A stretch of 64,000 bases of DNA. Origin: Shewanella sp. 1CM18E (GTDB taxonomy: Bacteria; Pseudomonadota; Gammaproteobacteria; Enterobacterales; Shewanellaceae). This document shows, piece by piece, positions 37,138 through 48,247 of the stretch. A model generated the notes under the pieces. That model searched no databases. It had not been told where the DNA came from and worked only from the letters and a program-made list of their open reading frames with translations. Within the stretch, counting starts at the first letter, position 1, and each line of letters starts with the position of its first letter. A program made the translations under genes and the position numbers. The stretch spans positions 127,454 through 191,453 of the forward strand of contig NZ_JALNTW010000001.1 in NCBI RefSeq assembly GCF_023161665.1. The letters run 5' to 3'.

Positions 37138-38694
37138 TTAGGCATCAAGCTTTTCAAAGTGATAGCGACCCGTCTTTAAACAGCTTGGACCAATACGCGC
37201 GAACTTAATCATTAGATAAAGCTCAATCACTAACAAGATGGTATAGAACAGCGTGATAGAAATAATACTGAACATCAGGTCGCCAACAGACAAGCTAGAG
37301 GCAGACATAAACGTTGGTAATACTTCAGAGATCGTCCATGGTTGACGGCCATATTCAGCCACAAACCAACCACACTCAATGGCAATCCACGGTAGTGGTA
37401 AGCTATAAAGTGCCGCTTTAAGCACCCAAGGTTTCTCGTCGATTTGGTGACGTGTGCTTTGCCAGAATGCCGCTGCAAAAACGAACAACATAATCACACC
37501 AAGGCCAACCATCACACGGAAAGACCAGAACATAGGTGCTACGTTTGGAATAGAGTCATCAGCTGCAGCTTTGATTTGCTCATCTGTCGCGTCAACGACT
37601 TTATCAGTGTAACGCTTCAATAGCAGACCATAACCTAGGTCAACTTTAGCTTCTTCAAATGCTGCGCGGATTTCAGGCGTTTCTTCACCGTTACGTAGCT
37701 GCTCAAGTAAACCATAAGCGACCATACCGTTGCGAATACGCACTTCATGCTCTGCAATCAGATCTTTGATACCGGTAACTTGCTCATCAAGTGAACGAGT
37801 CGCAATGATACCCATTGCATAAGGAATCTTAACCGCAAAATCTGTTTCTTGAGTTTCTTGATTTGGGAAACCTACTGCAGTAAATGCAGCTGGTGCTGGC
37901 TCAGTGTGCCATTCCGCTTCAATAGCCGCTAGCTTAACGCGTTGTACTTCACCTACCTTGTAGCCTGATTCGTCACCTAGAACGATTACAGACAAGATAG
38001 ACGCCATACCGAAACTTGCAGCAATCGCAAATGAACGACGGGCAAACGGTAAGTCACGCTTCTTAAGAATGTAGTAAGCACTGATTGCAAGAACGAACAT
38101 CGCACCAGCAACATAACCTGACGCCACAGTGTGAACAAACTTCACCTGTGCTACTGGGTTAAATAACACTTCACCCCAGCTCGTCATTTCCATACGCATG
38201 GTTTCGTAATTGAATGTGCTACCGACAGGGTTTTGCATCCAACCGTTCGCCACCAGAATCCAAAGCGCAGACATGTTAGAACCTAGGGCTACTAACCAAG
38301 TTACCGCTAAATGCTGACGTTTGCTGAAACGATCCCAACCAAAGAAGAACATACCCACAAGAGTAGATTCTAGGAAGAATGCCATTAGGCCTTCAATAGC
38401 AAGTGGTGCACCAAAGATGTCACCAACGTAATGCGAGTAGTATGACCAGTTAGTTCCGAATTGGAACTCCATCGCCAGACCGGTTGCAACGCCAAGTGCA
38501 AAGTTGATACCGAATAACTTACCCCAGAACTTGGTCATATCTTTATAGATTTGCTTATTGGTCATCACATAAAGTGATTCCATAATGGCTAGCAAGAAAG
38601 CTAACCCCAAGGTCAAGGGAACAAATAGGAAGTGATACATGGCCGTCATCGCAAACTGGAAACGCGACAGGTCAACAACCTCTTCTAAAATCAT
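37138..38694 (-). CDS. cydA: Cytochrome bd quinol oxidase subunit I CydA
   Basis: A 518-residue protein with heme ligands in [12 protein letters not shown] (His21), [17 protein letters not shown] and a [10 protein letters not shown] motif with the methionine ligand of heme b558. It has the long Q-loop (about residues 255-390) that marks the E. coli-like long type. CydA binds the quinol and carries the hemes. A 13-bp hairpin (38720-38756) lies about 25 bases upstream and a perfect FNR box about 320 bases upstream, consistent with low-oxygen control. Confidence 0.97.
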   Translation of the reverse strand: MILEEVVDLSRFQFAMTAMYHFLFVPLTLGLAFLLAIMESLYVMTNKQIYKDMTKFWGKLFGINFALGVATGLAMEFQFGTNWSYYSHYVGDIFGAPLAIEGLMAFFLESTLVGMFFFGWDRFSKRQHLAVTWLVALGSNMSALWILVANGWMQNPVGSTFNYETMRMEMTSWGEVLFNPVAQVKFVHTVASGYVAGAMFVLAISAYYILKKRDLPFARRSFAIAASFGMASILSVIVLGDESGYKVGEVQRVKLAAIEAEWHTEPAPAAFTAVGFPNQETQETDFAVKIPYAMGIIATRSLDEQVTGIKDLIAEHEVRIRNGMVAYGLLEQLRNGEETPEIRAAFEEAKVDLGYGLLLKRYTDKVVDATDEQIKAAADDSIPNVAPMFWSFRVMVGLGVIMLFVFAAAFWQSTRHQIDEKPWVLKAALYSLPLPWIAIECGWFVAEYGRQPWTISEVLPTFMSASSLSVGDLMFSIISITLFYTILLVIELYLMIKFARIGPSCLKTGRYHFEKLDA

Positions 38695-38719
38695 TTGTGA
38701 CTCCTTAGGTGGTGCGTCA

Positions 38720-38756
38720 AATCACTTTCGTTAGATCCCCATCAACGAGAGTGATT
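38720..38756 (-). promoter_or_regulatory. Leader hairpin of cydA
   Basis: AATCACTTTCGTT and AACGAGAGTGATT pair over 13 positions with one G-U, around an 11-base loop. The SD (AGGAG) and start codon of cydA lie just downstream on the minus strand. It may protect or regulate the mRNA. Confidence 0.6.
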
Positions 38757-39015
38757 GCCTATATAGGAATATTAATGCAGTAAAACAGTCAGTTTTTATA
38801 ACAAAAACCCAACTTCAACCGCGATTCGTTGTTTAATTCATAAATTTTGTATTTCAAAGCCAAAAACACTAGCAAACCCACGCTTGCGATCACATTTTCA
38901 ATGGCTGTTGTGACTCCCTTCTCGAATACGCAAATAAAGATTAAACAAATTAGTTAATATCAGTCACTTGCAAGACGAAATAAGGTTATCCGCAGTGTTT
39001 TTATAACATTCAAAA

Positions 39016-39029
39016 TTGATTCAAATCAA
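39016..39029. promoter_or_regulatory. FNR-type binding site
   Basis: TTGAT-TCAA-ATCAA matches the FNR consensus (TTGAT-N4-ATCAA) exactly. It lies between cydA and the 25-codon ORF unit and could serve either. In Shewanella such sites may be used by the FNR homologue or by CRP. Confidence 0.7.
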
Positions 39030-39404
39030 TCAAAGCATTCGGTTTCAACGGGTTTTGAGGTGAAGCACACAGTTCCACCCTAGAGCCCGTTGACAACACA
39101 AAATACTCATGCTAGGAGCGCTTGAAAAATAAGCAAAACAATTATTTTCACCCAATAAACATTTTATTTAACGCTAAACAGACAAAACACCAATTATTAA
39201 CAATTCCAGCAACAGTTATCGTATCCCTAAATAAAACCCCACCTAAATTAATTTTCTCCAAAACCCTTTAAATACATACATATAACCAAAACCAACAAAA
39301 ACAACCAATATTAAGCGTCAATTTTCGGATAATAAAAACTAATAGTTAAATGAAGTTTTTCTCGTTTGATCAAAAATTAGACCTCGCCTAAAATGGGCAC
39401 CAAG

Positions 39405-39490
39405 TTAAGGAGACGGTCTAGCCAACCCGGTGAAGTAGCCCGGTAAAGACTAACTCCGCTTAAATCATCTATCTATGTGGAGAAACTGTT
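39405..39490 (+). promoter_or_regulatory. Structured leader with two exclusive pairings (riboswitch-like)
   Basis: The region folds by inspection into nested helices. P1 is TTAAG and GAG (39405-39412) with CTC and CTTAA (39454-39463). P2 is GGTCT (39415-39419) with AGACT (39447-39451). P3 is CCGG (39427-39430) with CCGG (39440-39443), with a 9-base loop. Alternatively CTCCGC (39454-39459) pairs with GTGGAG (39477-39482), which covers the ribosome site of the next ORF. The two states cannot coexist because both use 39454-39459. No known riboswitch class was recognised. Confidence 0.5.
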
Positions 39491-39568
39491 ATGACAAAAT
39501 TATTCGAGCGTCTAGTTGTTAGCTATCAGCGTGTTTTCGTTGAACTTTATAAAGCTAGAGAGCTGTAA
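39491..39568 (+). CDS. 25-residue small protein
   Basis: ATG at 39491 with GTGGAG eight bases upstream; the product MTKLFERLVVSYQRVFVEL...KAREL is a single amphipathic helix with a basic-acidic mixed face and no signal peptide. It is a clean ORF flanked by a structured leader and a strong terminator, with no other gene on its strand, so the transcript seems dedicated to it. No family known to me. It could also be a leader peptide or an RNA whose ORF matters little. Confidence 0.5.
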   Translation: MTKLFERLVVSYQRVFVELYKAREL

Positions 39569-39619
39569 GTAAGACTGTTTAATGCAAGATTATTCTTGAA
39601 GTTTTGTTAGCGCAAAGCG

Positions 39620-39650
39620 GCCCTCCTTAGTAATAAGGGGGGCTTTTTTA
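39620..39650 (+). terminator. Terminator of the small-protein transcript
   Basis: GCCCTCCTTA-GTAA-TAAGGGGGGC with one G-U pair, followed by seven T residues; about 50 bases after the 25-codon ORF. Confidence 0.92.
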
Positions 39651-39852
39651 TACCTGCTCATTACCCAAGCCGAAAAATGTTTTATAAATTCTGAATAATG
39701 AAGATTACGGATAACTTCAGCTTATCCAAAATCTTAGTGATAGCTCGCCAAAAAGCTTTTATTAGCAATCTATTTAGCAAGAAATGCTCTGTAATCTATT
39801 GTTTAGTGGTACTTCTTTGGCTAAACAAGCACCATGTAATTATTTCAGGCAA
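39651..39852. other. Short stretch without supported gene
   Basis: A 62-codon frame at 39698-39886 has no ribosome site, no recognisable motif, and runs through the purL terminator, so it is not called. Confidence 0.5.
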
Positions 39853-39880
39853 AAAAAAGCCCCTATATTTAGGGGCTTTT
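39853..39880. terminator. Terminator of purL
   Basis: AAAAAGCCCCTA-TATT-TAGGGGCTTTTT, symmetrical with A and T runs on both sides; serves purL on the minus strand. Confidence 0.92.
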
Positions 39881-39917
39881 TATTAGCAAGTGACTGTTTA
39901 CATCAGCAAACAGTACA

Positions 39918-42900
39918 TTAGCCGACTGACTTTCTCACATTGCGGAACATTCTCATCCAAGGGCTATCTTCACCCCAAGATTCTGGATGCCATGAGTTAG
40001 CAACCGTTCTAAATACACGCTCAGGATGCGGCATCATGATTGTCACTCGACCGTCAGTTGAACTCAATGCAGTAATCGCATTTGGCGAACCATTCGGGTT
40101 TTGCGGATACTGAGTAGCAATTTGACCATTACCGTCAACATAACGCAGTGCAATGGTACCAGACGCTTCTGCAGCGGTTAACGCTTCAGGCGATGCAAAC
40201 TCAGCACGACCTTCACCGTGTGATACGGCAATCGGCATACGTGAGCCTTCCATGCCTTGGAAGAATAGCGATGGACTCTTTTGTACTTCAACCAAGCTAA
40301 AGCGCGCTTCAAAGCGCTCAGAGCGGTTACGCACAAAGTGTGGCCATAACTCAGTGCCAGGAATAATGTCTTTAAGGTTAGACAACATCTGACAACCATT
40401 ACACACACCAAGCGAGAAACTATCGTTACGTTCGAAGAACTGGCTAAACTGCTCACGAGCACGCTCATTAAACAGAATCGACTTAGCCCAGCCTTCACCC
40501 GCGCCTAGTACGTCACCATAAGAGAAACCACCACAGGCCACGAGGCCTTGGAACTGCTCAAGACTAATACGGCCGCTTAGGATGTCACTCATGTGTACGT
40601 CCATCGCTTCGAAACCCGCGCGGTCAAATGCCGCAGCCATTTCAATATGCGAGTTAACGCCCTGCTCACGCAAGATAGCCATCTTAGGTGCAACGCCTTT
40701 TAAGATAAATGGCGCGGCAACGTCTTCACTCGGATCAAAACTTAAATCAACGGTTAGACCTAAATCGTTAGCGTCTTGCTTAAGCTCAAACTCTTCTTTA
40801 GCGCACTCAGGGTTATCACGTAGCGCTTGCATGCGGTACGTGGTTTCAGCCCAAATAGTACGTAGTGATGTACGAGTTTCAGTTAAGACTTCACGTGCAC
40901 CATCAAAGATGGCAATGCTGTCAGTTTCCGTCAGCTCAGCAACTTTGTGGCAAGGTACACCAGCTGCGGCAAACTTTTCAGTGATAATAGCAGCGTCTTG
41001 ACGACGAACCTGAATGACTGCGCCTAGCTCTTCGTTAAACAGACGTTCAACGTCAGTACCTGCTAGTGCACTCAAATCAACATTTAGACCTGTGTGGCCA
41101 GCAAATGCCATTTCAACTAGTGTGGTATAAAGACCACCGTCACTTCTATCGTGATAGGCAATAATCGACTTATCGGCAATCATTGGCTGAATGGTTTCAA
41201 AGAAGCCTTTCAGCGTTGCCGAGTTATCAAGATCTGGGGCGATGTCACCTAGCTCACTGTAGACCTGAGCTAAGCAAGAACCACCTAAGCGGTTTTGACC
41301 AAGACCAAGATCAAGCAATAACAAGTCAGTGTCACCTTTGTCGCTGCGTAGCTCTGGCGTGACTGTATTGCGTACATCTTGCACCACACCAAATGCGGTG
41401 ATCACCAATGACATTGGTGAAGTTACTGTCTTTTGAACGCCGTTTTCTTCCCAAGCTGTCTTCATCGACATAGAGTCTTTGCCCACTGGAATTGTCAGTG
41501 ACAAGTCAGGACATAGCTCTTCACCAATGGCTTTAACTGCCTCATAAAGACCAGCGTCTTCACCTGGGTGACCTGCTGGCGACATCCAGTTAGCAGAGAG
41601 TTTAATGTGCTTGAACGAGCCGATATCAGTACCCGCAATGTTCATAATGGATTCAGCAACCGCCATACGCGCCGATGCGCCAAAGTCCAGTAGTGCAAGC
41701 GGCGTGCGCTCACCCATAGACATAGATTCACCCGCGTATGAGTCATAGCTTGATGCAGTAACCGCACAATCAGCAACTGGAACCTGCCACGGGCCAACCA
41801 TTTGGTCACGGTTAACCAGACCTGTTACCGTTCTGTCACCAATGGTAATAAGGAAGGTCTTTTCAGCAATCGTTGGCAAACGCAGTAAACGGTGCGCCGC
41901 TTCTTTGACTTCAATACCTGATTGGTCAAGTGCTGCAGAGTTAGCTTTAGCACTCACCACGTCGCGACTCATCTTAGGCGCTTTGCCTAGTAGCACTTCA
42001 AGTGGCAAATCGATTGGGTGGTTTTCAAAGTGTTCGTCACTTAGGACTAACTCTTTCTCTTCCGTAGCAACACCTACAACCGCAAACGGAGCACGCTCAC
42101 GCTGACAAATTTGGGTAAATAGCTCGATATTCTCTGGTGCAATTGACATCACATAACGCTCTTGTGATTCGTTACACCAAATCTCTAGCGGGCTCATGCC
42201 TGGCTCATCAGACGGTACTTTACGTAGCTCAAACTTACCGCCACGCTCGCCATCATTAACCAGCTCAGGGAAGGCATTTGATAAACCGCCCGCGCCCACA
42301 TCGTGGATAAACTGGATTGGGTTAGCATCACCCATCTGCCAGCAGCGGTCGATAACCTCTTGGCAACGACGCTCCATTTCTGGGTTTTCACGCTGTACAG
42401 AAGCAAAGTCCAAATCTTCACTCGACTGACCCGATGTCATTGATGACGCCGCGCCGCCGCCCAAACCGATATTCATCGCTGGGCCGCCAAGTACCACTAG
42501 CTTAGCGCCAACGGTGATCTCGCCTTTTTGTACATGCTCTTCGCGAATATTACCTAAGCCACCCGCAAGCATGATTGGCTTATGATAACCGCGCACTTCA
42601 ACACCGTTGTGGCTGTTAACTTCTTGCTCGTAAGTACGGAAGTACCCCACCAACGCCGGACGACCAAACTCGTTATTAAATGCCGCGCCGCCTAATGGGC
42701 CTTCGGTCATAATATCAAGCGCGGTAACAATGCGGTCTGGCTTGCCGTAATCCGCTTCCCATGGCTGCACAAAGCCTGGGATCTTAAGGTTTGATACGCT
42801 AAAACCTGTAAGGCCCGCTTTTGGCTTAGAGCCACGACCTGTTGCGCCTTCGTCACGAATTTCACCACCGCTACCTGTCGCTGCACCTGGGTACGGGCTG

Positions 42901-43799
42901 ATAGCAGTTGGGTGGTTGTGAGTTTCAACTTTCATTAAGATGTGCATTGGCTCAGTGTGGTAACCATATACGCCATCTTGTTTCGGGAAGAAGCGACCGG
43001 CTGTTGAGCCTGTCATTACCGCAGCGTTATCTTTATAGGCAGATAGCACGTTGTCTGGTGTCTTCTCGAAAGTATTTTTGATCATCTTGAACAATGATTT
43101 TGGCTGAACTTCACCATCGATTGTCCAATCTGCATTAAAGATTTTATGACGACAATGCTCAGAGTTTGCCTGAGCAAACATCATCAATTCAATATCGTTC
43201 GGGTTACGGCCTAAGCGCGTAAAGTTCTCAACGAGATAATCAATTTCATCATCAGCTAATGCCAAACCAAGCTTTGTATTGGCTTGCTCTAGCGCTGCAC
43301 GTCCTTGACTTAATACATCAACGCTAGTGAACTTTGCCGGCTCTGTGCGCGCAAACAATACGCTTGCATCATCAAAGCTTGGCAAAATCACTTCAACCAT
43401 ACGGTCGTGTAGTAATGCAGTTAAGGTTTTTGTTTGCTCAGCACTTAGTTCATCACTAACAACATAATAGGCAATACCACGCTCAAGACGCTTTACCTTA
43501 TTAAGTCCACAGTTGTGGGCGATGTCTGTTGCTTTTGATGACCAAGGAGAAATGGTGCCGGGACGGGGTGTAACGAAGTGGAGATGACCTTCTGGCGTGT
43601 GCGCTTCAATAGCGGGGCCGTAGGTTAGAATTTTTTCAAGCTGTTGATTTTCAGTGTCATTTAACGATTCGTTTAAATCGGCTAAATGGATAAACTCGGC
43701 ATAGATTTGGCGCACTGGCAGTGCTGCCGATTCACAAGCTTGCATCAGCTTCTGTACTCTAAACGCCGAAAGTGCAGGGGCTCCGCGGATGATCTCCAT
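39918..43799 (-). CDS. purL: Phosphoribosylformylglycinamidine synthase PurL
   Basis: The 1293-residue single-chain FGAM synthase of purine synthesis. The N-terminal PurS-like domain ([14 protein letters not shown]) is followed by two AIRS-like halves: the first with [36 protein letters not shown] (in part), the second with [18 protein letters not shown]. The C-terminal glutamine amidotransferase has [11 protein letters not shown] (nucleophile Cys) and PHPERVFR. Length equals the E. coli enzyme. The start is the ATG at 43799; an in-frame GTG lies just before it. The terminator at 39853-39880 ends it. Confidence 0.97.
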   Translation of the reverse strand: MEIIRGAPALSAFRVQKLMQACESAALPVRQIYAEFIHLADLNESLNDTENQQLEKILTYGPAIEAHTPEGHLHFVTPRPGTISPWSSKATDIAHNCGLNKVKRLERGIAYYVVSDELSAEQTKTLTALLHDRMVEVILPSFDDASVLFARTEPAKFTSVDVLSQGRAALEQANTKLGLALADDEIDYLVENFTRLGRNPNDIELMMFAQANSEHCRHKIFNADWTIDGEVQPKSLFKMIKNTFEKTPDNVLSAYKDNAAVMTGSTAGRFFPKQDGVYGYHTEPMHILMKVETHNHPTAISPYPGAATGSGGEIRDEGATGRGSKPKAGLTGFSVSNLKIPGFVQPWEADYGKPDRIVTALDIMTEGPLGGAAFNNEFGRPALVGYFRTYEQEVNSHNGVEVRGYHKPIMLAGGLGNIREEHVQKGEITVGAKLVVLGGPAMNIGLGGGAASSMTSGQSSEDLDFASVQRENPEMERRCQEVIDRCWQMGDANPIQFIHDVGAGGLSNAFPELVNDGERGGKFELRKVPSDEPGMSPLEIWCNESQERYVMSIAPENIELFTQICQRERAPFAVVGVATEEKELVLSDEHFENHPIDLPLEVLLGKAPKMSRDVVSAKANSAALDQSGIEVKEAAHRLLRLPTIAEKTFLITIGDRTVTGLVNRDQMVGPWQVPVADCAVTASSYDSYAGESMSMGERTPLALLDFGASARMAVAESIMNIAGTDIGSFKHIKLSANWMSPAGHPGEDAGLYEAVKAIGEELCPDLSLTIPVGKDSMSMKTAWEENGVQKTVTSPMSLVITAFGVVQDVRNTVTPELRSDKGDTDLLLLDLGLGQNRLGGSCLAQVYSELGDIAPDLDNSATLKGFFETIQPMIADKSIIAYHDRSDGGLYTTLVEMAFAGHTGLNVDLSALAGTDVERLFNEELGAVIQVRRQDAAIITEKFAAAGVPCHKVAELTETDSIAIFDGAREVLTETRTSLRTIWAETTYRMQALRDNPECAKEEFELKQDANDLGLTVDLSFDPSEDVAAPFILKGVAPKMAILREQGVNSHIEMAAAFDRAGFEAMDVHMSDILSGRISLEQFQGLVACGGFSYGDVLGAGEGWAKSILFNERAREQFSQFFERNDSFSLGVCNGCQMLSNLKDIIPGTELWPHFVRNRSERFEARFSLVEVQKSPSLFFQGMEGSRMPIAVSHGEGRAEFASPEALTAAEASGTIALRYVDGNGQIATQYPQNPNGSPNAITALSSTDGRVTIMMPHPERVFRTVANSWHPESWGEDSPWMRMFRNVRKSVG

Positions 43800-44101
43800 C
43801 ACGTCTTTTCACCTTATATTTATAATTGCAGGGTCAGATCTGGGCGCTATTATAGGGAAATGTTTGTCACAAATCATCAGTAGTCGCTGTACAAAACAGT
43901 GTTTCCTATTTAGAAAAAAGTACCTTGATTTTTACGGCTCGCAAAAGCCGACGATTGTTGGCAATTATGCGCAAAATTCAATTTTAGGCTCATAATAAAA
44001 GTAATATACATCAAGGCAAAAGCCGCTTTTTTACCAAGACTTATAATGTGATATAATCGCTGGCTGTTTCTTTTTAACTTACGTGCTAATACGACTAAAT
44101 C
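43800..44101. promoter_or_regulatory. Divergent region between purL and mltF
   Basis: About 300 bases with no ORF. A good -10 box TATAAT stands at 44052-44057 with TGA before it, 45 bases upstream of mltF. No PurR-type palindrome was recognised upstream of purL. Confidence 0.5.
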
Positions 44102-45556
44102 ATGAAAAAAATCTTGCTAACTCTATGCTGTATCGCTTTGCTGGCTGCTTGCCAGAAAGTTGTCGTGGAGCAAGCAAAACCCGTTGAGCCACCAAAGCAG
44201 ACGGAATTAGTTGTAGGCACCTTATATGGTCCGCAAATTTACTTTACTTCAGGTCAGGGTGACTCAGGTTACGATTATGAAATGGCTGAGCGTTTTGCCA
44301 ATTACCTCGGTCTCGAATTAAAGATGCAGCCGTTTGCTAATATTAGCGAGCTGTATACGGCCATGAAAAACGGTGAGATTGACATCATAGCCGCAGGCCT
44401 TGGCGACACACCTGCCAGACGCGAGCAATTTCGAGTTGGTCCACCGCTGTATCGCGTTAACCAAGTTTTAGTCTATCGCCAAGGTACGCCTGTACCTAAG
44501 AGCATTGATAAGCTGAAAGGCGAAATAACGGTTATTACCGACTCCTCTTTTGTCGATACTTTGACTGAATTACAAAAATCCAATCCTGATTTAGTCTGGA
44601 ATCAAGAAAAAGATAAAGATGCAGAAGAACTGCTCACTATGATTGCAGCTGGCGATATTCCTTATACTATTGCCGACTCAACCAGCTTAGACATCAACCG
44701 CCGCTTTATGCCGGAGCTGCGTGAAGGCTTAGTACTAAAACAGAAGCAACCTGTGGTATGGCTGTTGCCGCCTAATAACAGCGACAAGCTAATGAGTGAA
44801 TTATTGGCTTTTTGGCATATAGAAAAACGCAGCGGTACATTGGCGCATTTAAATGAGAAGTACTTTGCTCACGTAAAGCGCTTTGATTACGTTGATACTC
44901 GCGCATTCATTCGTGCCATCGACAATAAACTACCTAAGTATCAAGCAACCTTTGAAAAGTACGCTGGAGATATTGACTGGCGTAAACTGGCTGCAACGGC
45001 CTATCAAGAGTCTCATTGGAATCCTAATGCTCGCTCGCCCACCGGTGTGCGCGGCTTAATGATGTTAACTTTACCTACGGCGAAGCAAGTGGGTATTAAG
45101 AATCGTCTTGATCCATATCAGAGCATTCAAGGCGGCGCGAAATACTTAAACAGTATGCTTGAGCGTTTACCTGAGTCGATCCCTGCTAGTCAGCGGATGT
45201 GGTTTGCCCTTGCCTCTTACAATATAGGTTTAGGTCATGTTGAAGATGCGCGTAAGTTAGCACAAGCTCAAGGTTTAAACCCTAGCGCTTGGCGCGATGT
45301 AAAGTCAGTATTACCACTACTGCAAAAACGTAAATACTACAAGAAAACCCGCTATGGTTATGCCCGCGGTAATGAAGCTGTGCACTATGTTGATAGCATT
45401 CGCCGTTATTACGACACTTTAGTGTGGATTGATAACCAGAATATGCTGCTTGAACTTAGGAATAAGCCACTGCAAACCGCTGAGATCCAAGAGAAAGTGG
45501 TTGACTTACAGGCGCCTCAAGAGCCTTTGCTTGATGCATCCCCTGAAATTAACTAG
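44102..45556 (+). CDS. mltF: Membrane-bound lytic murein transglycosylase F
   Basis: A 484-residue lipoprotein (LLAAC, Cys17). Residues about 38-270 form a solute-binding-protein family 3 domain ([35 protein letters not shown]). About 285-440 form the SLT lysozyme-like domain with the catalytic Glu in [24 protein letters not shown]. MltF cleaves glycan strands to 1,6-anhydro products and is regulated by its N-terminal domain. It is divergent from purL, as in many gammaproteobacteria. Confidence 0.95.
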   Translation: MKKILLTLCCIALLAACQKVVVEQAKPVEPPKQTELVVGTLYGPQIYFTSGQGDSGYDYEMAERFANYLGLELKMQPFANISELYTAMKNGEIDIIAAGLGDTPARREQFRVGPPLYRVNQVLVYRQGTPVPKSIDKLKGEITVITDSSFVDTLTELQKSNPDLVWNQEKDKDAEELLTMIAAGDIPYTIADSTSLDINRRFMPELREGLVLKQKQPVVWLLPPNNSDKLMSELLAFWHIEKRSGTLAHLNEKYFAHVKRFDYVDTRAFIRAIDNKLPKYQATFEKYAGDIDWRKLAATAYQESHWNPNARSPTGVRGLMMLTLPTAKQVGIKNRLDPYQSIQGGAKYLNSMLERLPESIPASQRMWFALASYNIGLGHVEDARKLAQAQGLNPSAWRDVKSVLPLLQKRKYYKKTRYGYARGNEAVHYVDSIRRYYDTLVWIDNQNMLLELRNKPLQTAEIQEKVVDLQAPQEPLLDASPEIN

Positions 45557-45576
45557 CCGACAATTAAACTCCCCCT

Positions 45577-45607
45577 CCGCTTAGCTAAACACCACTTAGC
45601 TTTGCGG
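45577..45607 (+). terminator. Hairpin after mltF
   Basis: CCGC-tt-AGCTAA ... TTAGCT-tt-GCGG forms an interrupted stem with a 7-base loop 20 bases after the mltF stop. There is no T run, so a weak terminator at best. Confidence 0.4.
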
Positions 45608-45780
45608 TGACTTATACCAATAAGCTAACGGGAATGACAACTTCATCACACAAGTCATTTATTCCCAAAATTCATCAAAGATTAATAACTCTCGCGTAGA
45701 CTTTCGCTATTAAAGTTTGCTAAATAGTAATAATACCAGTTAGCAAAGCAGCTAAAGTAACGAATATCGTGGGGCTAATT

Positions 45781-45918
45781 ATGAGAAAAAAAACAATCAA
45801 CAATGTTGCAGCACGCCGTCGTAGCCAGCTAAAAACACGCCATCAAAAAGTGCTCGGGCGTCAGAAGCAATTTTTCGTTTTTATTAAGCCGTCTGAAGAT
45901 AACTTTTTCAACCCTTAG
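45781..45918 (+). CDS. Small highly basic protein (45 residues)
   Basis: An ORF beginning MRKKTINNVAARRRSQ and ending EDNFFNP, with GGGG before the ATG. It is Arg/Lys-rich in the first half and aromatic in the second, like a nucleic-acid-binding small protein. Its end overlaps the tadA stop on the opposite strand by 11 bases. No family recognised. It may be a real species-group gene or chance. Confidence 0.4.
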   Translation: MRKKTINNVAARRRSQLKTRHQKVLGRQKQFFVFIKPSEDNFFNP

Positions 45919-46468
45919 GTCGGGTTGCTGTTTCACCCAATTCTAATGCTTGTTGTTTTGCCAAAGCTTTAGCCGCCTTAATCTCTTTTCTACGGCGTCT
46001 AAAGAACGCACTCAACTGCTCAGCACACTCTTGCTCTAATACACCCGAATCCACTTCGACCAAATGATTAAAAGCACTGTGGCGTACGATATCGATTACG
46101 GTTCCTGCCGCACCTGTTTTTTGATCTTTAGCGCCAAACACTAAGCGGCTTACACGTGAATGCACAATTGCCCCGGCACACATAGCGCATGGCTCTAAAG
46201 TAACGTATAAGGTGGTATCTAATAGACGATAGTTCTGCATAATTTGCCCGGCTTGGCGCAGACACTGCATTTCGGCGTGAGCACTTGGATCATGCAGGCC
46301 AATACTAAAATTAAAGCCAGCGCTTACTACTTCACCGTCTTTAACCAACACAGCTCCAACAGGGACTTCGCCCTTCTCTTCAGCCTTAGTTGCCATCTCC
46401 ATTGCCATTTTCATGAAATGAAGATCTTGTTGTTCTATTGAGTCAAATTGTGGCAAACCAAGCTCCAA
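45908..46468 (-). CDS. tadA: tRNA-specific adenosine deaminase TadA
   Basis: A 186-residue deaminase with the zinc motifs HAEMQCLRQAG (His and catalytic Glu) and LEPCAMCAGAIVHSRV (two Cys). TadA converts A34 of tRNA-Arg(ACG) to inosine. It is essential in most bacteria. The start is uncertain: the first codon of the open frame is TTG at 46468, with further TTG and ATG candidates inside; alignment to relatives favours a start a few residues into this frame. A C-terminal basic extension (FRRRRKEIKAAKALAKQQ) follows the core. Confidence 0.93.
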   Translation of the reverse strand: MELGLPQFDSIEQQDLHFMKMAMEMATKAEEKGEVPVGAVLVKDGEVVSAGFNFSIGLHDPSAHAEMQCLRQAGQIMQNYRLLDTTLYVTLEPCAMCAGAIVHSRVSRLVFGAKDQKTGAAGTVIDIVRHSAFNHLVEVDSGVLEQECAEQLSAFFRRRRKEIKAAKALAKQQALELGETATRPKG

Positions 46469-46493
46469 AGATAATATTCATCACGTCAGTACA

Positions 46494-46520
46494 AATAAAA
46501 AAGGTGCCGAAGCACCTTTA
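46494..46520 (-). terminator. Terminator of guaA
   Basis: AAGGTGC-CGAA-GCACCTT with a run of A on the plus strand, giving T on the minus strand after the stem; 25 bases past the guaA stop. Confidence 0.85.
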
Positions 46521-46545
46521 TTTAAGCGTAATTATAATCCGAAGA

Positions 46546-48123
46546 TTATTCCCACTCAATCGTTGCAGGTGGCTTACCAGAAATATCGTAAACTACGCGC
46601 GAAATACCATCAACTTCGTTGATGATACGGTTAGATACACGACCTAGGAAATCATAAGGTAAGTGTGCCCAATGCGCCGTCATAAAGTCGATAGTTTCTA
46701 CTGCACGTAATGAAACAACCCAGTCGTACTTACGACCGTCGCCCATAACACCCACTGAACGAACTGGTAGGAATACAGTAAATGCTTGGCTTACTTTATT
46801 GTAAAGGTCGGCTTTGCGTAGCTCTTCGATAAAGATCGCATCAGCTAGACGTAGTAAGTCACAGTATTCTTTCTTTACTTCGCCAAGAACGCGCACACCA
46901 AGACCTGGTCCTGGGAACGGGTGACGGTAAAGCATGTCGTATGGAAGACCTAGTTCTAGACCAATCTTACGTACTTCATCTTTAAACAGTTCACGTAATG
47001 GCTCAACTAGACCCATTTCCATATCATCTGGCAAACCGCCAACGTTATGGTGTGACTTAATGCAGTGTGCTTTACCTGTTGCACTACCTGCAGACTCAAT
47101 CACGTCTGGGTAGATAGTGCCTTGAGCAAGCCATTTAGCGTTAACGCATTTCTTAGATTCTTCGTCGAAGATCTCTACGAATACGCGGCCAATGATCTTA
47201 CGCTTAGCTTCTGGTTCAGCTTCGCCAGCCATAGCGTCTAGGAAACGGTTTTCAGCATCAACATGAACAATGTTTAGACCAAAGTGGTCACCAAACATTT
47301 CCATGACTTGCTGCGCTTCGTTTAGACGTAGTAAACCGTTATCAACGAATACACAAGTTAGCTTATCGCCAATCGCGCGGTGTAAAAGCATAGCAACTAC
47401 TGATGAATCAACACCACCAGATAGACCTAAGATAACTTCGTCGTCACCCACTTGCTCTTTAATACGAGCTACCGCATCTTCAATAATTGATGCTGGTTTC
47501 CAGTTTGCTTCACACGCACAAATGTCTAGTGCGAAATGCTCAAGCATACGCTTACCTTGACGAGTGTGAGTCACTTCAGGGTGGAACTGCACGCCGTAGA
47601 ACTGCTTGTCTTCATTTGCCATAGCTGCAAATGGGCAAGTCTCAGTCTTAGCAACGGCTACGAAACCTTCTGGGATTTCAGATACTTTGTCACCGTGGCT
47701 CATCCATACATCAAGTAATGGCTTGCCAGTTTCGCTAACTGCGTCTTCAATTGCTTTAAACAGTGCCGATTCAGCTTGTAGTTCTACTTGCGCATAACCA
47801 AACTCGCCTTCGCCCACACCTTGAATTACTTTACCACCAAGCTGCTCAGACATAGTTTGCATGCCGTAACAAATACCTAGTACAGGTACGCCAGCGTTAA
47901 ACACATATTCTGGTGCGCGTGGTGAGTTCTCAGCGGTAACACTTTCAGGGCCACCGGCTAAGATAATGCCGTTTGGAGCAAATTCGCGAATTTGCTCTTC
48001 AGAAACATCCCAAGCCCAAAGTTCACAATACACGCCGATTTCACGAATACGACGGGCGATCAGTTGAGTGTATTGCGATCCAAAATCTAAAATGAGGATC
48101 TTATGCTCATGAATGTTGCTCAT
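46546..48123 (-). CDS. guaA: GMP synthase (glutamine-hydrolysing) GuaA
   Basis: A 525-residue protein with an N-terminal class I amidotransferase ([27 protein letters not shown] with the nucleophile Cys, FHPEVTHT) and an ATP-pyrophosphatase domain ([24 protein letters not shown]). The C-terminal dimerisation part ends with [20 protein letters not shown]. It converts XMP to GMP. It follows guaB on the same strand with a strong hairpin between them. Confidence 0.97.
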   Translation of the reverse strand: MSNIHEHKILILDFGSQYTQLIARRIREIGVYCELWAWDVSEEQIREFAPNGIILAGGPESVTAENSPRAPEYVFNAGVPVLGICYGMQTMSEQLGGKVIQGVGEGEFGYAQVELQAESALFKAIEDAVSETGKPLLDVWMSHGDKVSEIPEGFVAVAKTETCPFAAMANEDKQFYGVQFHPEVTHTRQGKRMLEHFALDICACEANWKPASIIEDAVARIKEQVGDDEVILGLSGGVDSSVVAMLLHRAIGDKLTCVFVDNGLLRLNEAQQVMEMFGDHFGLNIVHVDAENRFLDAMAGEAEPEAKRKIIGRVFVEIFDEESKKCVNAKWLAQGTIYPDVIESAGSATGKAHCIKSHHNVGGLPDDMEMGLVEPLRELFKDEVRKIGLELGLPYDMLYRHPFPGPGLGVRVLGEVKKEYCDLLRLADAIFIEELRKADLYNKVSQAFTVFLPVRSVGVMGDGRKYDWVVSLRAVETIDFMTAHWAHLPYDFLGRVSNRIINEVDGISRVVYDISGKPPATIEWE

Positions 48124-48203
48124 GGGGTACCTTATCTCTATTTTTTCTTTATTGTTAACTAACTAAGCAATGAGTACTTTATGAACTTACTACTTAGCTT
48201 AAT

Positions 48204-48232
48204 TTAAGGGCGACATTATATGTCGCCCTTAA
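48204..48232 (-). promoter_or_regulatory. guaB-guaA intercistronic hairpin
   Basis: TTAAGGGCGACA-TTATA-TGTCGCCCTTAA, 12 perfect pairs, sits 15 bases after guaB. There is no T run, so it may adjust the guaB:guaA ratio by RNA stability or partial termination. Confidence 0.6.
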
Positions 48233-48247
48233 GATTTAAGACACTAA

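Noticed and set aside
39698..39886. 62-codon plus-strand ORF after the small-RNA terminator
   Set aside because: No ribosome site, and it runs through the purL terminator hairpin.
40153..42429. Several long antisense frames inside purL
   Set aside because: Shadow frames of a strongly conserved coding gene; no ribosome sites or motifs.
45611..45623. TTATACCAATAAG resembling the MITE terminus
   Set aside because: Match stops after the first bases; no inverted partner.
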